From Steinernema hermaphroditum (Eukaryota; Nematoda; Chromadorea; Rhabditida; Steinernematidae), in assembly GCA_030435675.1 (NCBI GenBank), contig CM059623.1:4180012-4244011 (forward strand): a DNA stretch of 64,000 nt. The letters are read 5' to 3'. A program made the position numbers and the translations under genes. A model generated the notes under the pieces. The model searched no databases. It saw only the letters and a list, made by a program, of their open reading frames with translations, and was not told the origin of the DNA. Of this stretch, positions 32,801 to 43,807 are shown piece by piece (position 1 is the first letter of the stretch; each line of letters begins with the position of its first letter).

Positions 32801-33356
32801 CACGACACCGAATAATAGACAAACAGAGGATGTCTCGTTGTCTTCATCCCTGGCGTGGCGCTTATGGCGAACCGGTCGGAGACGGCGCACATCACGGGGC
32901 ATGTGGGAGACGGCAAAACTTCGGAAATGGCAGTAGAACTTCTTCTTCTCGGGGCGTTTGCGGCACAGAGGAGGCTTTTGAGCTCGCATCTTCTTCGGAA
33001 AGATGAGTTCGTGGTGCGGGAATTGCGTCTTCGGTGGTCCTCAGAGCGTCGGCGACCTTCAGGGTGACATCTCACGCAGCCGGATTCCTGGCGTCGGACA
33101 TCTTGTTTGTCAGCGGTGGTGGGACTACGGCTTCCGGGTGTCCCAATTCCCTCTGGAAGCCGTAAAACTCACAATTGCCACAGGGTTTACCATCAGACCA
33201 ACCGGACACTCGGAGAGCGACCGGAGGGAGCGACCGCTCGCCACCGCGATAAGAGTGAGACTCCAAAGTTTTTCTCAGAATTTTAAAAAGTTTTTACTTT
33301 ATTAAAGTACAGTACAAGCTTGTAATACAATGTAATTTAATAGCAAAGAAATGTTT
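29886..33356. other. 3.5-kb stretch without a recognisable gene
   Basis: No conserved exon was found. Frames on the minus strand around 31570-31850 and 32780-33270 are open but match nothing I know. Around 33120-33170 a small hairpin (ACGGCTTCC with GGAAGCCGT, loop 19) occurs in a GC-rich patch. Confidence 0.35.
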
Positions 33357-33428
33357 GATCTCAGGCGGGCTCGAATCGCCGGCCTTCTGTGTGTTAGACA
33401 GATGTGATAACCACTATACCACGAGATC
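33357..33428 (-). tRNA. tRNA-Val (AAC)
   Basis: 72 bases fold as a cloverleaf. The acceptor stem is GATCTCG with TGAGATC. The D arm contains TGGTATAGTGGTTATCA (A box). The anticodon stem TCTGT/ACAGA holds the loop CTAACAC, so the anticodon is AAC (Val). The T arm is GGCGA-TTCGAGC-CCGCC. The last T-stem pair is A-C where G-C is usual, which also weakens the B box (GATTCGAGCC), so the gene may be slightly degraded. Confidence 0.75.
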
Positions 33429-33625
33429 ATCCATGATGCGAGTGGGGGAATCACAGGTAGATGAATCAATTAAGAGCCTGTTCGAAGTGCTGAGCAAAAG
33501 GATCTGCGGGGGATCATCAACCCTAAGTACTCCCGCTTGATGTTTGTTTGATTGTGAAATTCCAAACATGAATGCATATCTGAATTGAGCAGTGTATCCA
33601 GAATTTCCCTACCCAACAAGCCACT

Positions 33626-33697
33626 GATCTCGTGGTGTAGTGGTTATCACATCTGTCTAACACACAGAAGGCCGGCGGTTCTATTAAATTCCGGATC
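33626..33697 (+). pseudogene. tRNA-Val pseudogene
   Basis: It is identical to the tRNA-Val at 33357-33428 (opposite strand) through the anticodon arm except for one base, with the same AAC loop. The T arm reads GGCGGTTCTATTAAATT and cannot pair, and only four bases of the acceptor stem remain complementary. It is a broken copy lying divergent to the better one. Confidence 0.7.
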
Positions 33698-34392
33698 AGC
33701 AAGTTTTGACTCTCGCACTTCCAACATTCCATTGCATTCATATCTGACGTATTAGTGAAATATTGTTCGATTTCATTAGCCTTTTTTGCATAACAGAACA
33801 CGAACTCGGTTCACCACACATGAGGAGGATTGTAAACATGTTTCAGGAACAACAAAAGTCAGGAAATGATTCTCTTCCTATTCCTTTACTACTTCCACAA
33901 GGATGGCAAAAAAGCAACTTGTGCCAAAGTCGTAACTCTTATCAGGTAAAATTTTTCGGACTGGATGAATTGGAATGCGACGACAGTCGTTCGTTCTTCC
34001 TAAGATCGGTTTTCGCTGTTTGTTTGAAGAGTGCCTCCTGAAAGTGGGCGGAAATGGCGCAGTACGGAGAGGGTAAATGCACTGAACGTTAGGTAACAGT
34101 CCAGCAAGCTTGGAAGTGAAGAACTTGTGGAAGGCGTTCACCTTGGACACTCAGCCAAATTCCAATTTGTCAAAGTTGCATTGCTGAATCGCTGCGTGTG
34201 GTCGGTTTTCCCCCCTTTTTGTTCTGCAGCTGGTTGTTCCACTCGTGAGCGTTGCGTGTGGTCCTTTCCGCTTTTCATTTGATGCCGTGTAATCAGGTGT
34301 GTTTCTCCTTTTCAGATAATCCGTCAACGTTTTGCCATCATCCATCCGTGATAGACAACTGGCAACACTGAATGTGTCGATTAGGAACGAGA
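33698..34392. other. intergenic stretch upstream of NAXD
   Basis: Nothing recognised apart from an acceptor (CGATTAG) 8 bases before the NAXD ATG. GCGTGTGGTC occurs twice (34193-34202 and 34254-34263). Confidence 0.35.
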
Positions 34393-35763
34393 ATGGGACT
34401 GGGTAAGTCATTGATTCATTGGTTGCTGTGGTTCATCTGTTGCTTTCAGAAATAGTGTGCGACTTGTTGCCCCAGCTGACGACCAGTTTGACGAAAGGGG
34501 AATGCGGACGAATAGGAGTGGTCGGAGGATGTGCTGAGTACACCGGAGCGCCGTATTTTGCGGCCGTTGCTACCTTCAAAGTTGTAAGTTCATTTGCTTT
34601 CATGAGAAATTTGCAAGAAGTTCGACTCGTTCATCTGTTACTATGGGTTAATCCAAGTTTTCTGATAACCTATCACCTAGTTGTTCTTTTAGTGACACCT
34701 TCACTTTTAGGGCGCCGACCTCAGCCACGTCTTCTGTCCGCCAGCAGCCGCTCCTGTGATCAAAGGCTACAATCCAGATCTTATCGTGCATCCGTCCCTC
34801 GATTGCATTCCACACGTCGATCGTCTTGACTCGTTCGTTTTCGGACCCGGTTTGGGACGTGAGCAGCCTCAGCGACTACGCGCGCACCTCGAAGAACTTC
34901 TCCAAAAAGCGAAGTCGAAACCTGTGGTCATCGACGCCGATGGACTCCATCTCCTTCACTCGGATCCGAACTTCTTCCACCGCAAAGAGGCTCATGTTAT
35001 CCTCACGCCGAATCATCGCGAATTCCAACGGTTAATGGGCGATCACGCGGAAGAGTGGGCTCATCTTGAGCTGAAGGAGCAAGTAAAGAAGACAGCCCAG
35101 CTCTACGGAGTGACGATTTTGCGGAAGGGCGAAGTTGACGTGATTTCGAATGGAAGTACAAGTGAGTGTGTTGAGTTTGTTGCATCTGATCATTCGTCTT
35201 CGTTTTCAGTTGTTACGGTAGAGTCCCCGGGTTGTCCAAGACGCTGTGGAGGACAGGGCGACCTTTTGAGCGGAACTACAGCTGTGTTTGCCTTCTATGC
35301 TCAGAAGTAAGTTGAGCAAAACGTTAGCCAATTCATGACATCACCCCTTTCCATTGCTCTCATCTTTTTTTTTGTTTGGGGATATTCATATGTGTATTAA
35401 CACCAGGAATCTGAAACAGGTCAAACGGATCTGAAACAGATCACAAAATCGCTCAGGGTTAGAAGTTAGGTCAAGTGCATTTTCATTTCATTTAACTATT
35501 GCCGTTTTGAATCTTCCTAGAGTGGAGAAAGTGACTTTATTTTGCAGCTTTTTGAAAGCAAGCTTAGCAACTTATCGGTCGTTTGTTTCAGAAAGAACAA
35601 CCTGGACGCTTCGGTGCTCGGAGCACAAGCTGCATGTGAACTGATACGCGCATCTGCTGCACACTGCTTCAAACGACTTGGCCGCCCCATGACTGCCAAC
35701 GACATGATCAACGACCTCGCCACAGTGATTCGATCTATCGATTCTATGGATTCCAAATTTTAG
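34393..35763 (+). CDS. NAXD: ATP-dependent (S)-NAD(P)H-hydrate dehydratase
   Basis: Five inferred exons, 34393-34402, 34450-34583, 34711-35161, 35210-35306 and 35592-35763, give 287 residues. The enzyme repairs hydrated NADH and NADPH, using ATP to dehydrate the S form. Family marks: [20 protein letters not shown] near the N-terminus, [34 protein letters not shown], the ATP-site segment [11 protein letters not shown] and the C-terminal [13 protein letters not shown]. All junctions are phase-compatible. The first exon is only ten bases (M-G-L plus one base), chosen because an acceptor lies 8 bases upstream. No mitochondrial leader is visible, so this isoform should be cytosolic; a leader could come from another first exon. 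Confidence 0.93.
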
Positions 35764-36738
35764 TCACTCCATTGTAATTTATTCCCGGTTGTAAAAATTC
35801 TACCCTCCATTCGCTCACTAACCTCCAGCCGCCGAGATAAGGATCTTAATTGCGGCGCCAGGCGGGTGACCATAAGGAGATACGATCTTCGCGCAAATGT
35901 GCGTGAAATAGCGCTGATGTGATTGATCGTTGAAGAGTTGACAGTTAGGCGAGTGGCCGATTGAGCTAATTGGAGAAGTTGAGTGGAACTGTAGGAACCG
36001 GGAAGCATATAAGGTTAAGGACCTTCCAGCCTGAGGGTTGTGATCACTGGAATATGGGGAACGTGAAGGTGAAGAGTGATTTTTGATTTGAGCAAGTGTA
36101 GATTTGAGCACTGAAGTAGAAAGTACGAGCTAGGTACATGACGGAAAAATGCCACGAAAACAGCAACGTAGGCATTGGATTCGTTGGCATCTAAATGATC
36201 AGATGTGGTTCTTTGAATCCAACAAGGCTGGCGTACTCAGCTCGTCCGAGGATAGTCATCTACAGGAATGCAACATCTGAGTTTAGATCAAAAACAAAGT
36301 TGAATAATAAAATTAACTCAACAATCTATGTTCCCCTGGAATCGATCAAATCCTTTGGAATGTTCACGATCCACAGTCGTCCGCATGCCAACAATCAATT
36401 GTACGATATCCCGCGCGACAAATTTGCATACAACTGTCAACAACACTTCTTCCGTGGCGGCGGCGCTGCAGCGAGATCGCCCGCATGGAGGCGTGGCCTC
36501 CGATGGGGCGTCCGCCGAAGGTGAACAGTGACAGCCCTCCGCGAGCATCGGACAAGCAGGTGGCCGACGTCTCTCTTCTGTCAAACCGCTCCACAGAGCT
36601 AGTCACCCACTGGGAACCCTCAAAAGGACAATGGAAGGCCGCATGTCGCGCCTCAGGCGCTCACTCTCCCGTTCACTCATTCAACTTCATTCGATCCATC
36701 GGAGCACTGACAATCTGGCCGACCTTCCAGGGCCGCCG
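35764..36738. other. intergenic region and 5' leader of NOSTRIN
   Basis: AT-rich at first, then GC-rich from 36450, typical of a promoter-proximal leader in this window. An acceptor (CCTTCCAG) ends 8 bases before the NOSTRIN ATG. No other gene was recognised. Confidence 0.4.
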
Positions 36739-39700
36739 ATGAATTTCGAACGGAAATTCGCTGTAAGTGACACCGGACGATGATCTAATCGTCTTATGTG
36801 CGATCGCGATCGATTCTCGCATTAATCAGCCGCGCGCTCATCTGTTCCAACATCGTAAAAAACGCGTCCTTTCAGACGCCGTCAACTTTCCCCGAACTCC
36901 AGCAGCTGGTCCAGAACAACAACGAGCTTCTGCGCGAGATCATCGCCGTCTTCGAGGAGCGCTCCAATCTCGACCTCAACTATGCTAAGTCGATGTATCG
37001 TCTCTCGGCGAGGCTTCACAAAGTGGCGCAGGGCGCTCAGGGGTGAGTCACGGGGAAATGGATAGTTTCGAGCTGACGTAAATCGATCTGACGGGTGAGG
37101 GGTGGCGGAAGCACTTTGATAAGTAGGTGATGAACTCTTTCTGTCCTGATCGATAGCATCCTTAGAGGGTTTTGTCTTTGATTGTTTGCTCAATCGATGT
37201 GACCTCTTGGCGGAAACTCAGAAAGCTCGTGAGTCATTCGATGATAAACGAACTTATTTGTAATAATAAAGACATTCGCTTTGGTGCGGAATGGTGACTA
37301 ATCGCAAAATTGTCGTGTTTTTTCAAGCTAAATCGAAAGGAATAGTGTTTTGTTGGTTTTTAGGATCGCTGGTTCTATGAGTGGTGGCTGGACTTGCTCC
37401 TAACAGCTACTAGATCTTTCCTTTGCCCTATTTCGCTTAGCTGTTGCAAATTTGCCACCATTTTTTACTTTCGAAACGGGTCATGCTCTAGTTGTTCAGC
37501 CCGTGAACACTGTGATTTGCATTAGCCACCGAATCTGCTACATGAACATAGCCCTGCTCTATCTATAGTTCTGCTCCCATTCACCATTCCCTTTCCCGTC
37601 CGATCGATATTCACATTTCAAATCGCGCGCCGTCCAGCACTCACAAAGTGACCCTCCGTTTGCAGGACAATAGACCAAGTGTGGGCGACCGTTGCCGATC
37701 AATACGACTCGCATGCAACTATTCACAGGTAAGCGACGTTCAAGGTCCCCGTAAGTGTCGACTCACGCGTGGTTCATACGTGTGGGTGTCATTGACTGGC
37801 AGAGTTAAGATGCGATTGTTATCTGAACGGAAAGTGAGCGAACGCCAAAAAACGAATTGATCGGGGCTGCGCCGTTTTTGCGGGATGAAGCCGAAGAGTC
37901 GAGGAAACCGTGTTCAACGCACTTTACGACTTTTGAAACTGGCAGCGGAATAATGGTGATAAGGGGCCGACATAAACAGCAGGAATAGTGAGATGGACAT
38001 GAAGGATATTTTGACTTCTTGTCTCATTCCTATATAGAACATTGTCATTGATTTTAAGCACAGATCAATGAGGTCTCAGTTTGGTTGACATTGCAGTTTT
38101 TGGGTATCGTACAGAAAGCTAAATATCGCCTTTCGACAGTCCTTCTGCAAAAGACGGTCATTAAGAACTCTCAATAATATGAATCCTGACCTTAATCTTC
38201 CTCTAACCCCTCACCATCCGTATAATATCCACCAATTAGTGTTTACCTTTGCACTTACGCGACGCCCAACGCTTTGCTCTAATGGCCGTACACCATCGAG
38301 AGAATTAATGATGATCACTGTGACAGCGCTGTCAACAACAACATAACCTGGATTTGAGCGCTGCGATGACGAGTTTCTGTTTCAGCAATCTGGGAACGTC
38401 GATCCGCGATGACATCGTACAGCCACTCAAATCGATTTTCCTCGCTCAGCAGAAATCGATTAAAAAGGTTCGTACTTCCGTTTGTTTTATGGGTGCACGG
38501 CATCGATCAGCTGTCGTGCTTTGACGCATTGTTGAGACAAGGCGCCGACGTTATTTTTGTGCTTTGTTTGAAGGGGGTTGTGGGGGAGAAGAAGAAGCGA
38601 AAATAAGTCCGATCTATTAGTAAACAAATCGCACATTAGCCGAAGCATATGGTATATAAAATAGAAAGAAAAAAATGTGGAAAATATATACGGTACTTTT
38701 AGTCAAGTAGAGGTAAAACTCGTTACAAGAAGGGCTCACTAAAGGGACTCCTTAACAGGTCCCTTTGAGCAGCGGTGTGCTTCTTTAAAGAGCACCTTCA
38801 AGTGGTCACAAGAACATGATTTATACAAAAACGACAGACATATGATGCAGTGGATATAAAGTGCAGTGACGTCTGCGGCATCGGCGAGATGGGTCTAAAA
38901 TAGATTAAAAGATAGGTGTTAGATGGTGCTGTTGAAGTATAGTTGAACGCGTCGACCGTGTGGTCTAGTGGTTAACGTGCCAGATTACCGCGCTTCTGTT
39001 TCCGCCGAATTCGATCCCCGACTACGGCTAATAACGACTACGGCTATCCGTTTGCTCTCAGCAAACGGATCCTGATATTATCTCAGACGTCTAAAACAAA
39101 ACCAGACAACATAAAATTGATCATGTTCGGCTCATTAAGCCCCATTACATTATCATTAATTGCAGAGCTGGAATGTGGCGAACAGAGAGTTGCGCGAATA
39201 TCGCGATCAACGAGCGGAAGTGCTGAAGACAAAGAATCGTCTCGACAGCGCCAGCCGAGATCTCGAACGAATCGAACAGGCGCTGGACAATGATAAAGGG
39301 ACAAACATAAAAGTGAGATATTGGACATATTGTGCTGTCGAGAAAAGAGTACAATTTTCAGTTGGCCGTTAAGAAGCGTAAAGCGCTTGATGCGGTATAT
39401 AAGATAGAGGAAGAGTATCTCGACGATATCTATGATAGTGAAAAGAAGCGCCGACTGGTGGCGTTGAACTTGAAGAAAGCGGCGAGGAATCTGGAGCATG
39501 TGGAGAAGCAACGCCTGGATCACACGCAAACAGCGCTGGGCAGATTTAACAGGACGATTTCACAGCTGGCACCGAGTCTGAATCAGGTTTGTGCGTGAAA
39601 CAAGAGAAAATTATAGCCTGACAGTATTTGATGAGACCACACGCGTAGCGGACCTTTTCCAAGCGAACAGCAGTGTCAGACGAGCAGTCCTGGTTCAAAC

Positions 39701-42700
39701 CTTGCAGAAATGTTCTTGAACGACGTAGAAAAAGTTTCCTTATAGTGAAAAAAAATATTTGTCCTCAGTAGGACTCGAAACAGGACTGACCGTTTGCTGA
39801 ACAACAATGCTAATCGAGAGGACTCCTTGCTGGTATTGAAAAGGCATTTACCACGAAGCATAGGGTCGCGAGTTCGATTCCGGCAGGAGGATTGTTTTTT
39901 TTAGTTTATGGTCTGAGTGTTTGCTACTTTCGGTTACTTTATCGGAGACTTCCCTACCCCAAAATACATGACCTGAGAATTTTTGTGGATGGTATACAAA
40001 TCTTTGCCTTCCACAGGAATCAAATCGGGTCTGGTTGTGCAAAATTAAGCTAGGAATCCTTCAGATGTTCGAGAGACACCTTTCTGCCATGACGAAAGCC
40101 GCACAATGTGATCCATCCAGATACATCATGTCAGTGGAACCGTCGACATCCTCAAATCACATTTTGTACCTCGGAGACTTCTACGTAAGTTTACTTATTT
40201 ATTTTTATCGATCGTCTCACAGCATTAACCCGTTTTCTTAATTCATCCGCCCACCGATCGAGCGAGGTGTCCTCTACCGTATTTTTCACGAGTTGAGGAC
40301 ATTCCTTTCTCGATTCTATGGGACATTTTTCTTTGTAGTGCAGCTTGATTGCCACTTCTGGATCCAAGTAGATGGTTCTAGCAACATCTCCATGTTGTCG
40401 GTGCAGCGCAAAATGGTTGAATACGGTAGCTACATTCGTTGTTTTTACAAAACTTTTGCCGTAGTCTTTCTTGTCTTGCATTGTCGATGAACGCCTCCTG
40501 TTTTCCAGCATGTAGAAGGGACTAGCTGTGTTGTTTGAGGACGGAAATTTGAAGACATTTGTCACTGAGATGGAAGTTGCTTTGTCACGAAGCTTTTCTG
40601 AAAGTTCTGATTCGATCATTTCTGCCCAGGACGAATGCTTCAGCGGTATCACCACTTCGTCCGTGTCGATTATGAGGACATACTCGTGCGTGTCGATGTG
40701 CCTGAAATCTCATGAAGTTACCGCAAAGTTTATGATTAAAAAATTGGAAAATTTCGCTGATAAGACTTACCTGTACAGGCAATCGTTATACGGTATCAAT
40801 TCATGACGTCGTTTTTGCTGCCGATTTCTCCATATAAAACTACTTCTTATATGAGGCAAATTAGGTGACTCTCCAGGCAAAGTCAGACCAATATGGTTGA
40901 GATTCCGGTTCTTTTTGTAAAAATCTAGCACTTCGAACATTTTCTCCGTTAGTGCATACGTGTATACCGTAACACTGTCCGCTCCTAACAACAACTGCAG
41001 CTCCATCCACTCAATGAATCGGTTTACGTATGTCTTGTGCTCCAGATAGTCCAATCCTTTCACGCAAACAGCCACTTTTCCTTTGGCATCTTCTGTTCTG
41101 CGTCTGTTGAAGTGCACTTTTAAAACGCCTGTCTTCTCTGCTATACAACGATTGGTGGATACCGTAACCACGAGATGAGGGTCTTCCTTCAAGCGTCGCG
41201 GCACTGGACATGATATTAGATAAGGGATGTAGAAGTGGTCACGTGGGTCCCAGGCGCGTTGCCAAATTTCTCTAACAGCAGCCTGTACTACGGTATGCGT
41301 ATAGGGAGTGCGAAGGGTGCAGTAAAGCGTTTCATTAAAGGTACGGTAGTGCATTCCGAGGAGCTGCAATCTTCGGTTTTATAGCGTTTTTCGGATACAC
41401 AGTACCTGTACAATATGTTGTCCTGGAAAGACCGAATTCATCCTTTGATCATAATAAGCTGAGAATAGATAAAAGTCTCCTGCCGCGATCCAACCTGTAC
41501 TGGCAACTTGAGAAATCTTCAGATCTTCGCAACGACTATACTCGATTAGTTTTTCGGGCTGAACTATCTATGTGCATATCATCTGCAGTCACACTTTACC
41601 TTCGCAACCACCGGCGCTATAAACGCAGTTCCCCTCGCTAAGTCTTTCATGTACTTCATCGCATCAAGCGCGTCGTTCACGTCTTCATCATACAAATTTT
41701 CGTTTCGTCCGAGCTTTTTCTGACTGATACCACTTCCGTATTTCCAAATTTGGAGCATAAGATAGACATAGAGGAGGACTATGTTAATGACGGCCAGTTT
41801 TGGGCGCGAGTGCCATAAGGGTCTGCTGAAGAGCGACATTCGCACCTAAATATGGCGACAATTTAAGCCCTTAGATGCGCACAATACTTATAATGATGCA
41901 TATAAAAGCTGTCGTCATCGAGTTTTGAAGGCACGACGGATGAAGCCCTTTCAGGCATCCCCCACCCACAAAACGATATCCAGGGAAAGCTTGAAAGGGG
42001 ACGGACAGATCAACTGATTAAACATTTTAAAATTGAATAAGCTATCTCTTAGATGCATGGAATGGCATTTACTTGTAATGGCATTTGCTAAGATAATCGA
42101 ATTTTGAGGGCGGGCCCGGTGATAAAAAAGAAAACAGATGGACTGATTAAATTACATTTCAAAACTAAACAATCCATTTTTTAAACAACAGACAGCGGCC
42201 ACTCGTTGCAGAGCGAAATATCGATTTCTTGTAATGTCGTGTATTCGATCACAAAATTATCAAATCGATCAAAACGCGGTTAAACATAAATACGTATGAA
42301 AGCCTGAGGCTACGACGAAACGTTTGCTTACCTGTGCATTCCAGGCGGAGAACCAAGCAGAGCCTATAGAGATGGACCGTCGTCGACGCGCACTCGCGCG
42401 GGCGCACGACTTGGTCGCGACCAAAATGGGAAAACTCGACAAAGAAACCGGTGACGACGATAACGATGGCGATGCTCAAGGTCAGAACACCAACGCGACG
42501 ACCCGGACTGCTTGTGTGAGTGGACCGGACAATTAAGTTCTTCTTGACCCTTGAGATTTAGAGTATAACCGATTTCTTGTCTTGTATCGCACATAAGATC
42601 GAACTCACGTTACATCATTTGGATGCTGGTGTGCCCATCACAGACCCGCCGACAGCAAAAGTGTATCAACAGAAGGTTAAGGATAAATCGGTGGGTTATA

Positions 42701-43258
42701 ATAGTAAATAGAGACCAGATCCAATGGTCTCCCTAATCTCAGCCTATGTAGAATCAATCTTAATGTTAGAAAAATCACAGAAACGGTACATTGCAGGGTA
42801 CGAACCAAACGATTCTTTCAATCCCTCAAGACGACGACTATATCCAAATCGAAAAGCCCCCCATGAGGCGCGCTTCATCCACATTCACATCCAGTGAATA
42901 CGACTACGAAAGAGTAATAATTTATTCGGCAGTTCTGTACAACCCGTTTCTTCACATATTTTAGATCTCCATCAACGAAAACGTTCAATCGATGCCTTCA
43001 ACCTCCATCTACCATCCACAATCCTCTTCTGGCAGCAGCGGGGTATCGTACGGCCAGAACAGTCCGCCGGCCATGTATCGGGTGCTGTATGACTTCCCGG
43101 CGCACATGGAAGAGGAGCTGGATCTCCGAGCGGGCGACTGCGTCATCGTGGAGGGGAAGATCGGCGAAGACTGGATGGTGGGACATTTGGTGGCTGATAC
43201 GACAGGCGGAAGACCGATTCGATCGGGACGCTTTCCGGCGAGTTACGTGGCTGCTTAG
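36739..43258 (+). CDS. NOSTRIN: NOSTRIN-like F-BAR and SH3 protein
   Basis: Eleven inferred exons: 36739-36762, 36876-37042, 37666-37728, 38386-38467, 39166-39312, 39362-39586, 40065-40184, 42345-42515, 42562-42690, 42797-42913 and 42965-43258. All are phase-compatible, for 512 residues against 506 in human NOSTRIN. F-BAR proteins bind curved membrane; NOSTRIN links endocytic vesicles to dynamin and N-WASP. Residues 9-275 are the F-BAR: FPELQQLVQNNNELLREIIA, then ERSNLDLNYAKSMYRLSARL, then long charged helices. Exon 8 (MDRRRRALARAHDLVATKMG) and exon 9 match the HR1-like coiled coil. The last exon carries the SH3 domain: YRVLYDFPAHMEEELDLRAG, the binding Trp in GEDWMVG, and GRFPASYV. A GT92 gene lies antisense in intron 7. 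The exon 9 start could instead be 42598. Confidence 0.85.
38956..39027 (+). pseudogene. tRNA-like relic in a NOSTRIN intron
   Basis: GTGTGGTCTAGTGGTTAACG matches a tRNA D arm and A box, and GAATTCGATCCCC resembles a T arm and B box at about the right distance. The acceptor stem does not close well. It is probably a tRNA pseudogene or a fragment of a tRNA-derived repeat. Confidence 0.4.
39761..39892. repeat. pair of head-to-head tRNA-like relics
   Basis: On the right, GAGTTCGATTCCGGCAGGAGGA has the form of a tRNA 3' half (T loop and acceptor strand) on the plus strand. On the left, the minus strand reads TTTCGAGTCCTACTGAGGA, again a tRNA 3' half. Each has a TCCT start facing it, but neither folds into a full cloverleaf. 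Both lie in NOSTRIN intron 6. Confidence 0.4.
40191..41839 (-). CDS. GT92-family glycosyltransferase, nested in a NOSTRIN intron
   Basis: Four inferred exons on the minus strand, 41600-41839, 41406-41567, 40771-41363 and 40191-40701, give 501 residues. The N-terminus is type II: a short cytoplasmic part, then one membrane segment (LAVINIVLLYVYLMLQIW), so it should be a Golgi lumenal enzyme. GT92 (formerly DUF23) includes C. elegans GALT-1, which adds galactose to core fucose. Family marks: FYLFSAYYDQR, GKVAVCVKGLDY, then RFIEWMELQLLLGADSVTVY, the segment IPYNDCLYR, then LIIDTDEVVIP with the metal-binding DTD at about 344-346, and FNHFALH. The ATG was chosen because an acceptor (ATATTTAG) ends 6 bases before it. 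The stop codon lies only 6 bases from the end of NOSTRIN exon 7, so its 3' UTR should overlap that exon antisense. Confidence 0.88.
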
Positions 43259-43807
43259 GTGCGCGAGAACTTGCGCGGTAGGGAGTCAGTACGCACGAAC
43301 TCTCGACTGAAGCGCCGTCCGGTGACCGAGGCTGAAAGGAAGATATGAGAAGATAAACATACATATATGCACTGTGAAATTTAAATATAAACAGAGTTTT
43401 TCATCCTGTATGTACATAAATTGCTGTATTTTATGTGTAGTTTGTAGCGGACACGGAATCAAAGTGTGAGGGGGAAGGAGAGAGGGTTTGCTTCTGTGTA
43501 TAAAAAGTGCCTGATCTATGTTTATATTTGCCCTTAGTTGAACATGGACTAAGCGTTGATGCTAGTTACAAGTACAAGGCTTGCTCTTTGTCAAAGGACA
43601 CAAAAGGACACCTTATATGCAAATGAAACACATTGTAACCTCCCAGAGTGAAATTCTGATCAATCATGAGGGTCACGCCTCGTTCCAGGATGGATAGATC
43701 ACCAAGTCTCGGTCTAATCTCTCTTAGGCACTCTGTGTAATGTTACATTATAACTCCTTTTAGGCTGATGCTGAGTCAATGTAGCACGCTCAACTCTCCC
43801 ATTCGAT
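43259..43807. other. convergent intergenic region
   Basis: NOSTRIN ends here on the plus strand and the acyltransferase gene ends on the minus strand. Nothing else was recognised. The acyltransferase may extend slightly into it, since a GTAAGT donor occurs a few codons before its stop. Confidence 0.4.

Noticed and set aside
32783..33075. Basic minus-strand frame resembling a ribosomal protein
   Set aside because: I compared it mentally with small basic ribosomal proteins and histones and found no ordered match; two other frames in the same place are equally open.
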